Positions 59,830-64,000 of a stretch of 64,000 bases of DNA are shown piece after piece. A model generated the notes under the pieces. That model had not been told where the DNA came from. It searched no databases and worked only from the letters and a program-made list of their open reading frames with translations. The position numbers and the translations under genes are program-made. This DNA is from Pardosa pseudoannulata (taxonomy: Eukaryota; Arthropoda; Arachnida; Araneae; Lycosidae): assembly GCA_032207245.1 (NCBI GenBank), contig CM063510.1, positions 47,311,025 to 47,375,024 of the forward strand. Reading direction: 5' to 3'. The first letter of the stretch is position 1. Every line of letters begins with the position of its first letter.

Positions 59830-61000
59830 GTTTCATGTAAAAAAAGTAAATAATCTTTAAAAAACACCCTTATTAATGATGCATGAAAAATTTTGATTTA
59901 AACAGGGCAACACATTTTGTTTTATATTGAATCCAAACTAGCTGTTTTAATGGATAGTTTCCAGTTCGAAAGGTACTATGTCTCCTAAAGTGTCGAGGCA
60001 GTTATGTCTTGTATGTCTTGCTTCATGTAATAAAAGTAAATTATCATTATAAAGTTGGATCGTTGTTAATGATATATGAAAAAAATTTAATCTAAACAGG
60101 GCAAACAATTTTATTTCATATTAAATGAAAAATACGTTGTTTTAATGAAGATTTTTCAATTTGAAAGGTGCTGTGTTTCCTTAAGTCTCGAGGCCGTCAT
60201 GACTTGTATGTATTGCTTCATGTAATAAAAGTAAATAATCCTTACAAAGTTAGATCGTTGTTAATGATACATGAAAAAATGTAATCTAAACAAGGCAGAG
60301 AATTTTATTTTATATTAAATGAAAAATACGCTGTTTTAATGAAGATTTTTCAATTTGAAAGGTGCTGTGCTTCCCCAAGTCTCGAGACCGTCATGACTCG
60401 TATATATTGCTTCATGAAATAAAAATAAATAATCATTATAAAGTTATACCGTTATTAACAATATAATGAAAATTGTAAATCTAAACAGGAAATTTTTTTT
60501 ATTTTATACTGAATCAAAATTAGGCTGTTCTAATGGAGAATTTTGAATTCGAAAGGTACCGTGTCACCTTCAATCTCCAGCCCCTCAGGATTGTATCGTA
60601 CATATTGCTTCATGTAATTAAAGTAAATAATTATTATAAAGTTATACCGTTATTAATAATGTATGAAATATTTTAATCTAAACATTAAAGCCAAACATTT
60701 CATTATATATTGAATTAAAAATGTAAAATAGCTGTTTTAATGACGACTTTTCAATTCGATAGGTGCTATGTACCATTAAATCTCAGGCCCTCATGACTTT
60801 TACTTCATGGAGCAATTCGATATAAGTACATTATTATTATAAAGTTAGACCGACTTTAATGAAATAAGAAAAATTTTAATCTATACATCGAAAAACATTT
60901 ATTTTATAAAAAACAGAGATTAAGAAATAGAAATCGATAAAATTTTTTTTTAATCTCAAAAGATACAATGTGTCCTAAAGTCTCGAGGCCCACATTATTT
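59830..61000. repeat. 195-bp tandem array, about six units
   Basis: CTTCATGTAATAAAAGTAAA (or variant) recurs at about 59831, 60021, 60216, 60410, 60608 and 60803. Each unit also has AATCTAAACAGG, TATTGAATCAAAA-like, and GAAAGGTGCTGTG then GTCTCGAGGCCGTCATGAC. It belongs to the same dispersed AT-rich family as 31080, 45600 and 61500, here amplified in tandem. Confidence 0.9.
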
Positions 61001-61235
61001 ATACCGACACTGTTGGAATTAACATATAATCTTGGTCGCATCGAATAACTGTTTCAGTTATGGTACGCTTCGACTTTTTAGGAGTATGTGATAGCTGAAT
61101 CTGAAGCCAATAATCATCCTTAATTTTAGATGTAAACAGATCTGTGTACTCCATCTCAAGTCGACGGTTTTATGCTTGTTTGTATTTTTTTTTCTTCAGA
61201 GACGTTTTGCTACTACGATCTAACGAAGTTAAAGG

Positions 61236-61450
61236 CTTACCTCTTTCTTGATAAGAGAAGCCTGCTTTCTATCGCTCCGAATTTCGAAACAGAGCATCAG
61301 TATTGCAGCTTCGGCTGTGACATCTCATTTTCATTCATCGCGTAGAAACAAATCAAAGATGCGTCACACCGACGAACCTGTAAACAAAAGCAGAAGCTGA
61401 GTAAATACACAGACAACGCGCATGAAGGATTCACTTCATTTTTACACAGT
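61236..61450 (-). promoter_or_regulatory. Possible distal promoter or non-coding first exon
   Basis: About 61130-61440 is richer in GC and CpG than its AT-rich flanks. On the minus strand it ends in a strong donor, AAGAAAGAG|GTAAGC (donor at about 61236-61241). A short minus frame (MRVVCVFTQLLLLFTG...) stops after 19 codons. Could be an alternative first exon of the VLDLR-like gene 10 kb downstream, or part of another gene. Inference only. Confidence 0.25.
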
Positions 61451-61499
61451 TCAACGTTTTATAGGTAACATTTTTATTTTATTTAATCTTTTATTCTTT

Positions 61500-62450
61500 G
61501 TATGGAATGTGCCATTGCACACATGAGAATATTTTTTGTGATCGAATATACAAAATTCTATAAAATATTTATCAATTTTACTTTTTACCTTAAGGGTACT
61601 AACTTTCTAAACTTAAAATCTGCAATTATAAAAGACATTTTTCGATTTATCACAAAACAAAAAGCTATGTTCCTTTTACAGTAATTTTTCCAGTTTCTTT
61701 TTTAACAATCCTGCAATATTTATAAAATGTTTTATCTTTGACATTTTAAAACAAAACATCGAAAATATTAAAAATATGAAATTTGCTTACCCACAAAATA
61801 ACATTTGATTTATATATATTAAAAACTAAATTTTTATATCAAATTAAATTAAAACATATGCTTTGTTCAGTAAACCTTAAACTTTAAAGATACTTATCAT
61901 TTTAAAATTTAAAAGAAACTAAAAAAGTTAAGAATTAAGTGAAAATCAAAAATTAAACTCAGCCTTCATTATGCTATATAATGAATTATATTGATTGTTT
62001 AAAAATACTTGAGGTTTACAGAAGAAAAAGATAATTAGCTTTTATTTGATATAACAAGTTAGTTTCCAATTTACAATTTCAAAAGTTATTTTTCGTTGAA
62101 TTAGTTTCGTTGCGTATAATTTTTTTTCACTTGGTGTACACATGTATCTTTTAAAAAATATGTATTACTTCATGTAATAGAACAACATACTATTTTTTTA
62201 AAGTTAGAACCCAAGAACCCAGGAAAACTTTTATTCTAAAAACAGAGCAGAACTTTATATTTTATATTGAATCAAAAATAAGTTACCATAATGACAATTT
62301 ATGACCTCGGAAAGTACTATGGCTACTTAACAAATCTTAAATCCATTGAAGTGTAAAAAAAAAGGAACAGAAGTCATCTTTTTCAGAATTTCTTTTAAAT
62401 TAAGGCAACTTTTTAACGGGTATTTATAGCACTTATATATACTGAAGTAC
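61500..62450. repeat. Dispersed AT-rich repeat family, copy 4
   Basis: ACAAAACAAAAAGCTATGTTCC (61640 region), TTACCCACAAAATAACATTTG, TATTAAAAACTAAATTTTTA (about 61818), TTATGCTATATAATG (about 61970) and TTACTTCATGTAATAGAAC (about 62163) line up with the other copies in order. Confidence 0.5.
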
Positions 62451-63638
62451 GTAGATTTCATTATAAAGCATATATATTACATGCCCTCTAGTAAAAACAA
62501 TTAATAATCTTCACCCTATGTATTTAGATGTAAGAATTGCATGAGAGATGTCAGAGATGTCAGACAATAAAAATTATTTTATAAACGTAACTGATAGTCC
62601 TACACCTTTACAGTACACATAAATAGATTATTAATGTGCAATTAATATTAATGTGCAATTATGTTGGGAATTGATTGCCTCAAATTTCAAAATTTAAAAT
62701 TTAAGAATGTAAGGAAAATAATAATACTGATAAATTTATAATTTACAAAATATATATCATAAATATACGAAACTTCAAGAAACAGAAAGGGAAAGCTTAA
62801 AAGGTATCGTGAGCATAAAATAAGTAATAGGAACACTGAGGAAAAATATGCTGAAGTTATTTATATATAGTGAAAATTTTCAACTTGTAGTAACATTTTA
62901 CGCAGTTATAAATAATGTTTCCAAAAACGTTTTTCTTTACAGAACAAAATTAAAGCGCTAATAAAAAATATTTTTAGATTCTTTCTTCAAAAAATTTAAT
63001 ATATTAACTTTTCAAATATCGTTATCGAGAAATAAATTAAATTTGATACCTAGATTTATAAGTGTCACCGAAGATAAAAGTTTGTTGTTAAACTATTTAA
63101 AACTATTTTTTACGACTTAATTTAGAAGTCTCGGAGAAAGGTTTGAAATGTAAAAAAAAATCTGAAATCGCGCTATGAAATTCAGAGAAAATTTAAAAAT
63201 TATTAGATATTAAAATGTAATATCTCCCATTCTACCCATAATTCGAAAATCATAGAATGTCATAAATAGAATTTTAGACGTTGTTTAGAAAAAACTACTA
63301 AAGCATCTTATAAATATCATAATAATTATATAATCATTATAATTATTAAAGCATCAAATGAGAGAGCAAATCACTATTCTAAAGGGGATATTTTTGTCAA
63401 AAGGTTTTTGTAGAAGACACGAAAAATTTCACGTCATCAATATACACCGAACTACTTTCTGAGATTTTACCCAGTTCTAAGTACAGGGAAGATAATACTA
63501 AGAATTACCAATAGTAAAAAAGTTTCCAATAAAAAAATTAGAGGATCATTCACTTAAAAATAATATATAAAAACTACTTTAAAAACTCATAACCAGTGAT
63601 TAAACAGAGAAGTTCAAATAGACACACATATATTTACA

Positions 63639-63642
<4 letters not shown>
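62451..63642. other. Upstream AT-rich DNA, no gene seen
   Basis: No exon or element was recognised on either strand. Confidence 0.45.
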
Positions 63643-63688
<46 letters not shown>

Positions 63689-63709
63689 TGTATATATATA
63701 TATATATTA

Positions 63710-63782
<73 letters not shown>

Positions 63783-63790
63783 CAGGCATA
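63643..63790. repeat. (TA)n microsatellite with (CA)n interruption
   Basis: Two TA blocks separated by ACACACACATG. The Tyr/Ile frames over it are artefacts. Confidence 0.97.
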
Positions 63791-64000
63791 ACATATATGT
63801 ATGTATGTGTATAATTAGGGCAATGTAAATTAAAAGGATAAAAATATATATTTCTAAGTGATACAAGGTTGATATGCTAACAATTTTAAGAAAAAAGTAT
63901 ATTTATTTCCATTCTTTTTTTCAAATCAAAGTCTTCGTAAGTTTTATATACTTGAAACTAGAAAAACATACTTATTTCCTCTTCGAATGTTTACAGAAGG

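Overview
This is a window of an AT-rich animal nuclear genome. It is intron-bearing, full of microsatellites and littered with decayed transposons. The mix of repeats (a tRNA-derived SINE, Tc1/mariner, TTAA-flanked piggyBac-like MITEs, a deleted DUF4817-type transposon) points to an arthropod, most likely an arachnid. The species cannot be fixed from sequence alone.

The one gene supported as functional is on the minus strand. It is the 5' half of a low-density-lipoprotein-receptor-family gene, best read as the invertebrate VLDLR/lipophorin receptor (LpR). Eight coding exons can be placed with consensus splice sites: a signal-peptide exon (50944-51037) and seven exons carrying eight LDLR class A (LA) modules at 45399-45512, 9913-10035, 8424-8549, 6133-6249, 3952-4194 (two modules), 2731-2850 and 2177-2308. 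All introns are phase 1. The exons join into 356 uninterrupted codons plus one base. The eighth module has the W-x-D-E-P signature that precedes the EGF pair in VLDLR/LpR proteins. The EGF repeats, beta-propeller, membrane anchor and tail must lie beyond position 1. A CpG-dense block at about 51040-51420 is the likely promoter and 5' UTR.

Layout: 1-780 is a retroelement-like repeat. 2177-10035 holds LA8 to LA2 with short introns; the two introns around LA3 are about three-quarters tandem array (264-bp and 72-bp units). 10036-45398 is one 35-kb intron holding nearly all the mobile DNA: about ten SINE copies and a satellite-like SINE array, a deleted DUF4817 transposon, two piggyBac-like MITEs, a pogo-like MITE, a Tc1 pseudogene, a non-LTR retrotransposon 3' end, two copies of a duplicated exon-like segment with a degenerate EF-hand, and several 370-400 bp tandem duplications. 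45513-50943 is intron 1, whose last 370 bp repeats the exon 1 splice-donor region. 51420-64000 is upstream, mostly AT-rich repeats, with a third piggyBac-like MITE, a 195-bp array and a possible distal promoter exon near 61240.

No bacterial-type operon, CRISPR array, canonical tRNA gene or complete autonomous transposon was found. Most short open frames come from (TA)n tracts or tandem repeats and are not listed as genes.
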